Source of the DNA: Competibacteraceae bacterium UBA2792
Lineage (GTDB): Bacteria; Pseudomonadota; Gammaproteobacteria; Competibacterales; Competibacteraceae
Reading direction: 5' to 3'
NCBI GenBank assembly: GCA_002352125.1
Contig: DEHU01000094.1
Span: 647-11,715 of the forward strand
DNA: 11,069 nucleotides
The translations under genes were made by a program, and so were the position numbers. A model generated the notes under the pieces. It was not told where the DNA came from, searched no databases, and saw only the letters and a program-made list of their open reading frames with translations. Position 1 is the first letter of the stretch. The number at the start of each line of letters is the position of its first letter. Positions 1 to 6,058 of the stretch are shown here, piece after piece.

Positions 1-509
1 ACCTTGCATTCCTTGCGCACGATCTTCTCGCTCTCGTGCTTGGTCATGAAGTAGGGATGGTCCAGGCCCTCGGCCTCCTCGAACATGTCTTCGCGGAACA
101 CGCCTTCATACAAGCCAGCGGCGGCGATGGAACTGGTTAAATGGAAGCAGCCCACTTCGATGGCGTCGGCGAAGGCGACCGCATTGCGGGTGCCTTCGAC
201 GTTGACTTTTTCCTGGGTCTCGGCGCTGGCTTTGAGATCGTAGATCGCCGCCAGATGAAAGAGGTGGGGGATATTGCCTTTGAGCCGAGCTACGTCGCTG
301 TCGGAAACGCCCAACCGGGGTTGGGTCAAATCGCCGATGATCGGTACCGTGCGGTCGGCAGCGCTACCCCAGCGTTGGCGGAGTTGTTCCACCACTGGTA
401 ACTCGCGTTCCAGAATCAAGTAATAGACTGTGCCGGTTTCGCGCTGTAGCAGCCTTTCGACCAGCCGCCGGCCGATGAAACCGGAAGCGCCGGTAACGAA
501 ATAATTCAT
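1..509 (-). CDS. Fatty acyl-CoA reductase-like SDR protein (N-terminal 169 residues; 3' end outside window)
   Basis: An extended short-chain dehydrogenase/reductase of the fatty acyl reductase type, which reduces acyl-CoA to aldehyde or alcohol with NADPH. The minus-strand reading frame is open from the ATG at 509 to the window edge. The Rossmann nucleotide motif TGASGFIG lies at residues 6-13, followed by GDL (59-61), HLAA (85-88), TSS (125-127) and the catalytic YxxxK as YFMTK (153-157). The stretch around residues 132-169, with FREDMFEEAE, HPY and TKHESEK, is very like my recollection of the N-terminal half of the Marinobacter bifunctional fatty acyl-CoA reductase, which is about 660 residues long. 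A good Shine-Dalgarno AAGGAG stands about nine bases before the ATG. The neighbouring wax synthase supports a role in making the alcohol for wax esters. Whether the second SDR domain is present cannot be seen. A plain NAD-dependent epimerase is the alternative but fits less well. Confidence 0.85.
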   Translation of the reverse strand, partial: MNYFVTGASGFIGRRLVERLLQRETGTVYYLILERELPVVEQLRQRWGSAADRTVPIIGDLTQPRLGVSDSDVARLKGNIPHLFHLAAIYDLKASAETQEKVNVEGTRNAVAFADAIEVGCFHLTSSIAAAGLYEGVFREDMFEEAEGLDHPYFMTKHESEKIVRKECK

Positions 510-546
510 GTTTTTCCAACTCCTTATCTCGGGGATATAAAACGTA

Positions 547-552
547 ATTATA
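547..552 (-). promoter_or_regulatory. Candidate -10 element for the fatty acyl reductase gene
   Basis: The minus strand reads a perfect TATAAT here, 37 bases before the reductase ATG, which would give a leader of about 30 bases containing the AAGGAG ribosome site. No good -35 hexamer is found 16-18 bases upstream, so the promoter may need an activator or may be chance in AT-rich DNA. Confidence 0.35.
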
Positions 553-591
553 GATAGGGTATTCCGAAAATCTTTGGAGGTACGGGCTATA

Positions 592-608
592 TGGCTGCTG
601 AACAGCCA
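592..608. repeat. Short inverted repeat in the divergent reductase / membrane-protein intergenic region
   Basis: TGGCTG and CAGCCA are perfect six-base arms around a five-base centre (CTGAA). The repeat sits between the two divergent genes, about 45 bases before the plus-strand ATG at 654 and upstream of the minus-strand TATAAT. It could be an operator or a small hairpin in the plus-strand leader. No family-specific motif was recognised. Confidence 0.35.
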
Positions 609-653
609 AAGCCTCGTTTTTCGAAAATTGCGGGTATGTCGGGAGAATGATCG

Positions 654-1148
654 ATGAATGGTGCGCAGTTGTTGATCTTGATCGTCGCCGTAGCAATGGC
701 ATCCAGTCTTTCGACGCTGGTGCTAGGATGGATCGTGTTTCGGCGATGGGTTCGCCCGCAGATGGAAATTCGATTGGCGGAACTTGCCGAACTGTTGGAA
801 GCGCGGGTGAAAGCGGGTGCGGGAGAAGCCGGTCAAGAGCTGTTGGAGCCGCTGCGCACCCAAGTGCGCTGCGGTCTGGAGGATGCGGCGGGCAATTTGT
901 TGCCGCAGGCTCGATCCGAGTTGGGGGCGGAGTTTCGAGCTGCGGCACTAGAGAGCTTGCCGGCGTTTCGGGAAGAGGTGCGAAAAGGTTTTACCGATGC
1001 TATCGGTGCGCTCGATGCGGGTGATCTACTCGACCGGACAGCCAAGAAAGTCGTCCGCACCAGTTCCTCGCTGATGGAGAGCGGCTTAAATCTCTTCCTG
1101 GCGGGGCGTCCGGGCGACCGCGATGATCATCGGGAATCGTCGGATTGA
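654..1148 (+). CDS. Single-pass membrane protein with helical body, unknown function
   Basis: I do not recognise this 164-residue protein. Residues about 4-28 are strongly hydrophobic (LLILIVAVA onwards) and are followed by basic residues FRRWVR, so it looks like an N-terminally anchored inner-membrane protein with the body in the cytoplasm. The body (about 38-150) is rich in Ala, Leu, Glu and Arg with no helix-breaking segments beyond a few glycines and prolines, consistent with long amphipathic helices or a coiled coil. The end of this region (SLMESGLNLFLAG, 139-151) is amphipathic, and the tail is polar and acidic. GGGAGAA at 641-647 is a good ribosome site eight bases before the ATG. It is divergent from the acyl reductase and converges on the acyl-CoA-binding protein gene. 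A granule- or membrane-associated accessory role is possible but only inferred from location. Confidence 0.75.
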   Translation: MNGAQLLILIVAVAMASSLSTLVLGWIVFRRWVRPQMEIRLAELAELLEARVKAGAGEAGQELLEPLRTQVRCGLEDAAGNLLPQARSELGAEFRAAALESLPAFREEVRKGFTDAIGALDAGDLLDRTAKKVVRTSSSLMESGLNLFLAGRPGDRDDHRESSD

Positions 1149-1191
1149 CAAATCAGATAAGTATATGAAAAATATATTTATTGTAGAGTTT

Positions 1192-1229
1192 CAGCACGGC
1201 CTGCGCCATCGAAAAGCCGATCCGTGCTG
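1192..1229. repeat. Inverted repeat between convergent genes (possible bidirectional hairpin)
   Basis: CAGCACGG (1192-1199) and CCGTGCTG (1222-1229) are perfect eight-base arms. The 22 bases between them contain a further ATCG/CGAT pair that could extend the stem after an asymmetric bulge. It lies between the ends of two convergent genes, where transcript-end structures are expected, but neither strand carries a T-run directly after the stem, so it is not a standard intrinsic terminator. Confidence 0.4.
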
Positions 1230-1238
1230 CGCGCTAGC

Positions 1239-1499
1239 TCAGGCGTTCTTGAGCATTTCGACCTGATCGACGTATTGCTGCATTGCCGTTTCTTTGGGGG
1301 TGCCCTTCAGCTTGGCCCAGGCATCGTATTTGGCGCGGCCTACCAAATCGGCGAATCCGGGGCGCTTGCCTTCGACATCGCCGTTCGATCCTTGTTTGAA
1401 GCAAGCATACAGTTTTAACAGGGTGTCGTTATCGGGTCGTTTGCCGAGTTTTTTGCTTTCGTCGATGGCGGCTTGGAAACGGGCGGCTAGATCGGACAT
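1239..1499 (-). CDS. Acyl-CoA-binding protein (ACBP family)
   Basis: An 86-residue protein, the usual length of a single ACBP domain. This four-helix cytosolic fold binds medium- and long-chain acyl-CoA, protecting it and carrying it to enzymes. The family signatures are clear: N-terminal FQAAID, the central TLLKLYACFKQG (residues 26-37), NGDVEGKRPG (39-48) and the acyl-CoA contact segment KYDAWAKLKG (57-66), followed by the last helix AMQQYVDQVEML. The ATG at 1499 gives the standard N-terminus; no strong Shine-Dalgarno is visible before it. The gene is divergent from the wax synthase and shares its upstream region. ACBPs are universal in eukaryotes but patchy in bacteria, so its position beside acyl-CoA-using enzymes is informative: it probably buffers the acyl-CoA pool that feeds storage-lipid synthesis. 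Confidence 0.95.
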   Translation of the reverse strand: MSDLAARFQAAIDESKKLGKRPDNDTLLKLYACFKQGSNGDVEGKRPGFADLVGRAKYDAWAKLKGTPKETAMQQYVDQVEMLKNA

Positions 1500-1835
1500 G
1501 TCGAATATTCTCGCAAATCGGAAGTTTTTACGAAGGGTTGACGATTGGCGATTAGTGTAGTCATGCTGACCGAACGGTCGATTGCATTTAGTGGCTAAAT
1601 TGAAATCGGTTGTTTAGAAACGCGATCACCGGAGACGAAAGCGATGCGGCCAATTCGTTATAGTCCTTCGATAATTTGCCTTTTTAAAATGCTCGGTCGA
1701 GATGGGCGGCGAATGGATCGCGTTTACTGGTGGAAATCGACCCTGCGGCGAAAGCCAATTGCCGGGCGCAGAATTTGAGAATTGCGGCCGAAACTCTTGA
1801 ATGCAGCGCTTTGCCCAAGATTCTGGATTTTTCTT
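1500..1835. other. Divergent intergenic region, ACBP gene / wax synthase gene
   Basis: No gene was recognised in these 336 bases; open frames through it are short shadows or run-ins to the wax synthase frame. It must carry the start signals of two divergent genes. Visible elements are the palindrome and promoter candidate on the ACBP side and, towards the wax synthase, an AT-rich patch with a TAAAAT (1685-1690) that resembles a -10 box but has no good -35 partner. If that were used, the wax synthase transcript would have a leader of about 140 bases. Confidence 0.5.
1554..1581 (-). promoter_or_regulatory. Candidate ACBP promoter overlapped by a palindromic operator-like site
   Basis: Reading the minus strand, TCGACC (1581-1576) and TACACT (1559-1554) match four of six bases each of the -35 and -10 consensus, with a 16-base spacer, and would start transcription about 47 bases before the ACBP ATG. 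The perfect inverted repeat GACCG-AA-CGGTC occupies 1568-1579 and so covers part of the -35 box and spacer. This is typical placement for a repressor operator, and the GC-rich two-base-centred form resembles TetR-family sites. The match is weak enough that chance cannot be excluded. Confidence 0.35.
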
Positions 1836-3305
1836 ATGCCCAAGAAAAAAGACAGCGAACGCATGTCAGGGATCGATACCGCTTGGTTGCGCATGGAGCG
1901 TCCCACCAATTTGATGATGATTGCGGGCGTGATGATTTTGGCCGAGCCGCTGACCTATTCACGGCTACGGGAGATTATCGAAACCCGTTTTTTGAAGTAC
2001 GAGCGTTTCGTGCAACGGGCGGTTCAGAAAACGGCTGGCACTTTCTGGGAAGCCGATCCTTATTTCGATATCGGCCGGCACGTTTTACGCACCGCCTTGC
2101 CCGGTCGGGCCGATAAAGCGGAACTGCAAAATCTGGCCAGCGATTTGATGAGCACACCGCTCGATTTTTCCAAGCCGCTCTGGCAATTCCATCTGGTTGA
2201 AAACTATCTGAGCGGCAGCGCCTTGATTTTGCGGATTCACCACTGTTACGCCGACGGCATCGCCCTGATCCACGTCCTGTTATCGCTGACCGACCCCGCG
2301 CCCGGCGCCTCTTCAGCGCCCGCCGGAGGGAAGATGGAGCACGCCGAAGAGGCTGGTATTTTTCGGCGCTTTTTCGATCCGCTGGACAAGGCGGCGAACA
2401 TTACCCTCGAACTGGGTCGTGGCTTGATAGAAGAAGGCGCCAACATCGTCAGGCATCCGAGCCACGCGCTCGACTACGCACGCAACGGAGTGCGGCTGGC
2501 GGCGGAGATCGCTCGACTCGCTTTGATGAACGACGATTCCACGACCCGCTTCAAAGGCGAACTGGGAGTCTCCAAACGAGTCGCCTGGGCCGAGCCGCTA
2601 AATCTGGACAAAATCAAGGCGGTCGGCAAGGTATGGGGCTGTTCGGTCAACGATGTTTTGCTGAGCGCGGTGGCGGGAGCGCTGCGCGACTATTTGGTCG
2701 AGAAAGGCGATTCGATTCCAGCAAGCCTAGAGGTGCGGGCCATCGTTCCGGTCAACCTGCGACCATCCGAGAAAGCGGCCCGACTGGGCAATTTCTTCGG
2801 GCTGGTGTTCTTGGCGCTGCCGGTAGGTGTCGCCAATCCGCTAGAGCGGCTATACGAGGTGCGGCGACGGATGAACGAGCTCAAGGAATCCTACCAGCCT
2901 CTGCTTGCTTTGGGTTTGTTGGGTATCGTGGGCATGGGGCCGAACCTGCTGCAACAGCAGTTGCTGGATATCCTGAGCCGAAAAGCCTCGGCGGTCATGA
3001 CCAACGTGCCCGGCCCGCGCCAACCGCTGTATCTGGGCGGTGCGCACATTACCGAAATGATGTTCTGGGTGCCGCAATCCGGCCGGATCGGCATGGGGGT
3101 CAGCATCCTCAGCTACGATGGCCGGGTTCAATTCGGTCTGGTCGCGGACCGGCAGTTGGTTGCCGATCCGGAAGCGGTGATCGGTCGTTTTGCCAGCGAG
3201 CTCGAAAAGCTGCTGTTGTTTACCCTGATGAGTCCGTGGGACGAGCGCGGCGACTGGCAACAGATCGAGCGGTCTTTTCGGGCGTCGGTCGAGCCAGACC
3301 GCTGA
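1836..3305 (+). CDS. Wax ester synthase / diacylglycerol O-acyltransferase (WS/DGAT)
   Basis: Transfers an acyl group from acyl-CoA to a fatty alcohol (wax ester) or diacylglycerol (triacylglycerol), normally at the inner membrane face where lipid bodies form. The protein has 489 residues from the ATG at 1836, in the family range of about 450-500. It shows the N-terminal SGIDTAWLRMERPTNLMM block (11-28), PLW (114-116), the catalytic HHxxxDG as HHCYADG (135-141), the conserved ND motif in CSVNDVLLSAV (269-279) and NVPGP (390-394) in the C-terminal domain, so all key residues are present. The same frame extends up to a TTG at 1782, but that 18-residue extension is unlike family N-termini. The ATG at 1863 (MSGID) is the other plausible start. 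No start has a strong ribosome site. It is divergent from the ACBP gene and about 190 bases upstream of the phasin gene. Substrate preference cannot be told from sequence; the adjacent reductase favours wax ester. Confidence 0.93.
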   Translation: MPKKKDSERMSGIDTAWLRMERPTNLMMIAGVMILAEPLTYSRLREIIETRFLKYERFVQRAVQKTAGTFWEADPYFDIGRHVLRTALPGRADKAELQNLASDLMSTPLDFSKPLWQFHLVENYLSGSALILRIHHCYADGIALIHVLLSLTDPAPGASSAPAGGKMEHAEEAGIFRRFFDPLDKAANITLELGRGLIEEGANIVRHPSHALDYARNGVRLAAEIARLALMNDDSTTRFKGELGVSKRVAWAEPLNLDKIKAVGKVWGCSVNDVLLSAVAGALRDYLVEKGDSIPASLEVRAIVPVNLRPSEKAARLGNFFGLVFLALPVGVANPLERLYEVRRRMNELKESYQPLLALGLLGIVGMGPNLLQQQLLDILSRKASAVMTNVPGPRQPLYLGGAHITEMMFWVPQSGRIGMGVSILSYDGRVQFGLVADRQLVADPEAVIGRFASELEKLLLFTLMSPWDERGDWQQIERSFRASVEPDR

Positions 3306-3373
3306 AGCGAGAGGATCGCCGCTCGCGTCCGTTCGCCGTTCGGAGAAACGAGTCTTTGCGCGGGCGATCTTTA

Positions 3374-3392
3374 AACTCCCGCGGCGGGAGTT
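3374..3392 (+). terminator. Strong hairpin after the wax synthase gene, possible terminator
   Basis: AACTCCCG (3374-3381) and CGGGAGTT (3385-3392) form a perfect eight-base-pair stem with a three-base CGG loop, 69 bases after the wax synthase stop. A T-rich stretch (TGTTTATTCTAATTTTTG) follows but begins about six bases after the stem, so this is an imperfect intrinsic terminator. It could also be a 3'-end protecting or attenuating structure between the wax synthase and phasin genes. Confidence 0.5.
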
Positions 3393-3443
3393 AGGGTGTT
3401 TATTCTAATTTTTGTCACTAGGATGAACATCATCGGCAGAATG

Positions 3444-3478
3444 GCGGCCGACACAAAATACGTCGGTCGTACGGCCGC
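3444..3478 (+). repeat. Overlapping, mutually exclusive hairpins just upstream of the phasin start
   Basis: The outer arms GCGGCCG (3444-3450) and CGGCCGC (3472-3478) are perfect seven-base complements. The inner arms CCGAC (3448-3452) and GTCGG (3462-3466) pair around a nine-base loop and share bases 3448-3450 with the outer 5' arm, so the two stems compete. The structure ends 14 bases before the phasin ATG, immediately 5' of the GAGG ribosome site. It may affect phasin translation or mark an operator; no known RNA class was recognised. Confidence 0.35.
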
Positions 3479-3492
3479 ACAGAGGCGCCGGT

Positions 3493-3897
3493 ATGGTCAA
3501 GAAAATCAAAGGCAACATCGATAACCAATGGTCTCGATCCGTCGGGGAGTCCGCGCATCTGGTCTGGCTGGCCGGGCTGGGGGCGTTCGCCAAGTTGGGC
3601 GAAGAAGGCGGCAAGCTGTTCGAAACTCTCGTCAAGGAGGGCGAAAAGATCGAGAAACGAACCCGCGAAACCGCCGAAAACACGCTGGCGGTGGCGGAAA
3701 AGAAAGCCAGCGAGGTGCAAGGCAAGGCAGCCGATGCGTGGGACGATGTCGAACAGTTGTTCGAGGATCGGTTAGCGCGAGTGCTGGGTCGGCTTGGAGT
3801 GCCCGACCACGGCGATTTGGCGGAACTGAACCGCCGCGTGGAGGCATTGCAGGAGCACATCGACGAATTGCGCCGGGTTCGGGAAAGTCAATCTTAA
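3493..3897 (+). CDS. Granule-associated phasin (PhaF/PhaI-type)
   Basis: A small protein of the polyhydroxyalkanoate granule-associated phasin family, which coats storage granules and controls their size and number. It has 134 residues. The family signature is in the N-terminal half: SAHLVWLAGLGAFAKL (21-35 region), EEGGKLFETLVKEGE (37-51), then a charged helical segment. RVLGRLGVPDHGDLAELNRRVEALQ (96-120) has the regular leucine spacing of the oligomerising coiled coil known in PhaF. It lacks the long Lys/Ala-rich DNA-binding tail of full PhaF and so is PhaI-like in length. GAGG at 3482-3485 is seven bases before the ATG. No PHA synthase or depolymerase is in the window, while a WS/DGAT lies upstream and a lipase downstream, so this phasin could coat wax or triacylglycerol bodies, or PHA granules encoded elsewhere. 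Confidence 0.92.
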   Translation: MVKKIKGNIDNQWSRSVGESAHLVWLAGLGAFAKLGEEGGKLFETLVKEGEKIEKRTRETAENTLAVAEKKASEVQGKAADAWDDVEQLFEDRLARVLGRLGVPDHGDLAELNRRVEALQEHIDELRRVRESQS

Positions 3898-3935
3898 AAA
3901 AGATCCACTACGCAAAAATCGTCGCATCAACGGTT

Positions 3936-3963
3936 ATCGTCCCGTTTCGCGCGGCGGGATGAT
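3936..3963 (+). repeat. Hairpin between phasin and patatin genes
   Basis: ATCGTCCCG (3936-3944) pairs with CGGGATGAT (3955-3963) over nine positions with one G-T wobble and a ten-base loop. It is 38 bases after the phasin stop and 29 bases before the patatin start. There is no T-run after it, so it is more likely a processing or partial-termination structure than a full terminator. Such an element would let an abundant phasin and a scarce lipase share a promoter, which is inference. Confidence 0.35.
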
Positions 3964-3992
3964 GGTTCGTCGGCAAGATTTTCGGAGGCTAC

Positions 3993-5261
3993 ATGCGGGT
4001 TACCCAACCCGAAAGCAGCGAAGGCCGGGCCAGCGGTTCCCGGATCGGTCTGGCGGTCGCGGGTGGTGGACCCGTTGGGCTGGTTTACGAGATCGGCGCG
4101 TTGCGCGCGCTCGACGAGGCGCTGGAAGGCATCGATTTCAATCGCTTCGACGTGTACGTGGGCGTCAGCGCCGGCGCAGTGATGGCTGCGTTGTTGGCCA
4201 ATCAGATGGGAACCGGGCAAATCTGCCACACGTTTCTCAGCAGCGAGTCCGAAGAACATCCGCTCGATCCCCAGATTTTTCTGATGCCGGCCTTCAACGA
4301 GTATTGGCGTCGGTTGGCGTCGGTCCCGCAGTTGTTTTGGGAAGCGTGTTGGCGCTATTTGCTCAATCCGCTCGATCTGGGTTTTCTGCAATCGCTGACC
4401 CGATTGGGGCGAGCCCTGCCAGCCGGATTCTTCGACAACGAGCCGATTCACGACTATCTGGCGCGGATGTGGAGCGCGCCAGGCCGAACCAACGATTTTC
4501 GCCGGTTGGCGAACCGGCTGTATGTCGTGGCGGTGGATTTGGATACCGGCGAGTCGGTGAATTTCGGCGGACCGGGCTACGACCGCGTTCCTATTTCCCG
4601 GGCGGTGCAAGCTAGCACCGCATTGCCGGGCTTGTATCCACCGGTGGAAATCGAAGGCCGATATTTCGTGGACGGCGCCTTGCGTAAAACCATGCACGCT
4701 TCTGTAGCTTTGCAGGAGGGATTGGATTTGTTGCTGTGCCTCAATCCCCTGGTGCCGTTCGATGCCCGCTTGGCCGCCAAGGCCAGCAAGCCGACCCGGA
4801 TTGGCCGGTTGGTGGAAGGTGGATTGCCGGTGGTGCTGTCCCAAACCTTCCGGGCGTTGATTCGTTCCCGCCTGCAGGTGGGCATGCAAAAATACGATAC
4901 CGAGTTCGAACGCACCGACATCGTGTTGTTCGAGCCGAATCGCGACGATGCCAAGATGTTTTTTACCAACGTGTTCAGTTTTTCCGGGCGGCATTGGGTT
5001 TGCGAGCATGCTTATCAGACCACCCGCCAGGATTTGTTGGCGCGGCGCGAGGAGCTGGAACCCATTCTCGCTCGACACGGCATCCGGATGCGGCTGGATG
5101 TGCTGAAGGAACAGGGTCGGCATTACTACACGGGCCTGCGCGATCAGCGGGGGCTGACCAAGCCGGCATCCTCTCGCGGCCGGCTCGCTCGGGATTTGCA
5201 TGCGGCGCTGGATCGGTTGCAGGATTGGGTGGGGTCGGCGCCAGTCGAACGTTCTCGCTGA
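3993..5261 (+). CDS. Patatin-like phospholipase / acyl hydrolase
   Basis: A serine hydrolase of the patatin family using a Ser-Asp dyad to cleave acyl esters of lipids. The 422-residue protein has the glycine-rich oxyanion loop AGGGPVG (23-29), the nucleophile elbow GVSAG (57-61, Ser59) and the catalytic DG(A) at FVDGAL (225-230, Asp227), so the active site is complete. The C-terminal part (about 330-422) is a helical, basic extension without a recognised domain. No signal peptide is seen, so it should be cytosolic or membrane-associated. GGAGG at 3984-3988 is four bases before the ATG. It lies 95 bases after the phasin gene in the same direction, separated by a hairpin, and ends 18 bases from the stop of the convergent regulator gene. 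Its position beside granule genes suggests storage-lipid or granule-surface lipid turnover; the substrate is unknown. Confidence 0.9.
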   Translation: MRVTQPESSEGRASGSRIGLAVAGGGPVGLVYEIGALRALDEALEGIDFNRFDVYVGVSAGAVMAALLANQMGTGQICHTFLSSESEEHPLDPQIFLMPAFNEYWRRLASVPQLFWEACWRYLLNPLDLGFLQSLTRLGRALPAGFFDNEPIHDYLARMWSAPGRTNDFRRLANRLYVVAVDLDTGESVNFGGPGYDRVPISRAVQASTALPGLYPPVEIEGRYFVDGALRKTMHASVALQEGLDLLLCLNPLVPFDARLAAKASKPTRIGRLVEGGLPVVLSQTFRALIRSRLQVGMQKYDTEFERTDIVLFEPNRDDAKMFFTNVFSFSGRHWVCEHAYQTTRQDLLARREELEPILARHGIRMRLDVLKEQGRHYYTGLRDQRGLTKPASSRGRLARDLHAALDRLQDWVGSAPVERSR

Positions 5262-5279
5262 GGGCGGGGCGGTTTTCGC

Positions 5280-5909
5280 TCAGGCCAAATATTCGCGGCT
5301 GAGCTGTTGCACCAGTTGCCGGGCTTCCCCTTTCAGAAATGGCGCGACCAGGGACAATACCTGATAAACACCTAGCGCTAGCTTGCCGCTTTCGCCGCTT
5401 TGCGCGGCGCTGGCCCGGATGCTTTGAAAGTTCAGCCAGTACGTCGCGACCACCGCGATATTTTGGGCGAGCGCCGCGATTTCTTCGGGCGTGGCATCCA
5501 TGATGCCCGCTTCTGCCAATCCCTTGCAGATGGCGGCGGCGGTATTGATCTTGCGTTCCAGGATGCGGCGGAAGTGAATCCGCAGCTTTTTGTTTCGGCC
5601 TAATATGTTGTCGAGGTCGCGATAGAGAAAGCGGTATTCCCAGATATTCTCGAACACGAGATGCAAGTAGAGCCACATGTCTTCCATGTCCGGCACGCGG
5701 CGCTCAGGCACTTGCAAGGCGGTTTCCATCTGTCGCTCGAATCGCTGGAACAACAGCGAGATGATTTCGTCCTTGTTGCGGAAATGGTAGTAGAGATTGC
5801 CGGGACTAATATCCAGTTCGTCGGCGATATGGTTGGTCGTAATGCGTGGTTCGCCGCATTCGTTAAACAGTTGTAGACTAGTTTGCAAGATGCGATCACG
5901 GGTTTTCAT
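5280..5909 (-). CDS. TetR/AcrR-family transcriptional regulator
   Basis: A 209-residue repressor-type protein of normal TetR length. The N-terminal DNA-binding domain is plain: MKTRDRILQTSLQLFNE, then the helix-turn-helix TTNHIADELDISPGNLYYHF (24-43) and RNKDEII (44-50). The C-terminal ligand-binding part is helical and aromatic-rich (MWLYLHLVFENIWEYRFLYRDLD), compatible with a hydrophobic effector such as a fatty acid or acyl-CoA. The frame runs further upstream to 6200, but those residues are not TetR-like; the ATG at 5909 gives the standard family start, although no strong Shine-Dalgarno precedes it. It is divergent from fadD with 149 bases between, and the palindrome there is a good candidate for its own operator. 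This arrangement is typical of fatty-acid regulators of the FadR/PsrA kind by function, not necessarily by orthology. Confidence 0.9.
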   Translation of the reverse strand: MKTRDRILQTSLQLFNECGEPRITTNHIADELDISPGNLYYHFRNKDEIISLLFQRFERQMETALQVPERRVPDMEDMWLYLHLVFENIWEYRFLYRDLDNILGRNKKLRIHFRRILERKINTAAAICKGLAEAGIMDATPEEIAALAQNIAVVATYWLNFQSIRASAAQSGESGKLALGVYQVLSLVAPFLKGEARQLVQQLSREYLA

Positions 5910-5946
5910 GGAGCCGGCGCGCGTTCGGACAAAGGTGCCACTGAAA

Positions 5947-5960
5947 GAAGCGTTCGCTTC
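5947..5960. promoter_or_regulatory. Candidate TetR operator between the regulator gene and fadD
   Basis: GAAGCG-TT-CGCTTC is a perfect 14-base inverted repeat, 38 bases upstream of the regulator ATG and about 100 bases upstream of fadD. Length, symmetry and location between a TetR gene and its divergent neighbour match classic TetR autoregulation sites. No convincing sigma-70 boxes were found on either side, so exact overlap with a promoter is not shown. Confidence 0.5.
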
Positions 5961-6058
5961 AATCGATTTTTTATCGCGATGATGATCGAGCCTAGTCCAT
6001 TTTGGGCGCGACGGCTCGTCGAAAAAGCAAGAATAACGAATACTGCGAGGAGCGAGGT

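Noticed and set aside
364..948. Minus-strand open frame of 194 codons across the reductase start and membrane-protein gene
   Set aside because: It overlaps the true reductase frame on the same strand and the plus-strand gene. Its translation is low-complexity Pro/Arg/Ser without motifs.
1782..1835. TTG start extending the wax synthase by 18 residues
   Set aside because: The extension is not like family N-termini and has no good ribosome site; the ATG at 1836 (or 1863) gives the expected start.
2633..3394. Plus-strand open frame of 253 codons inside the wax synthase gene
   Set aside because: It is an alternative frame of the WS/DGAT 3' half, Arg/Gly-rich and without a domain; the WS/DGAT frame carries the family motifs.
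3927..5201. Minus-strand open frame of 424 codons opposite the patatin gene
   Set aside because: It is the antisense shadow of a clearly recognised patatin with intact motifs and a good ribosome site. The translated shadow is Arg/His/Gln-rich with no recognisable domain.
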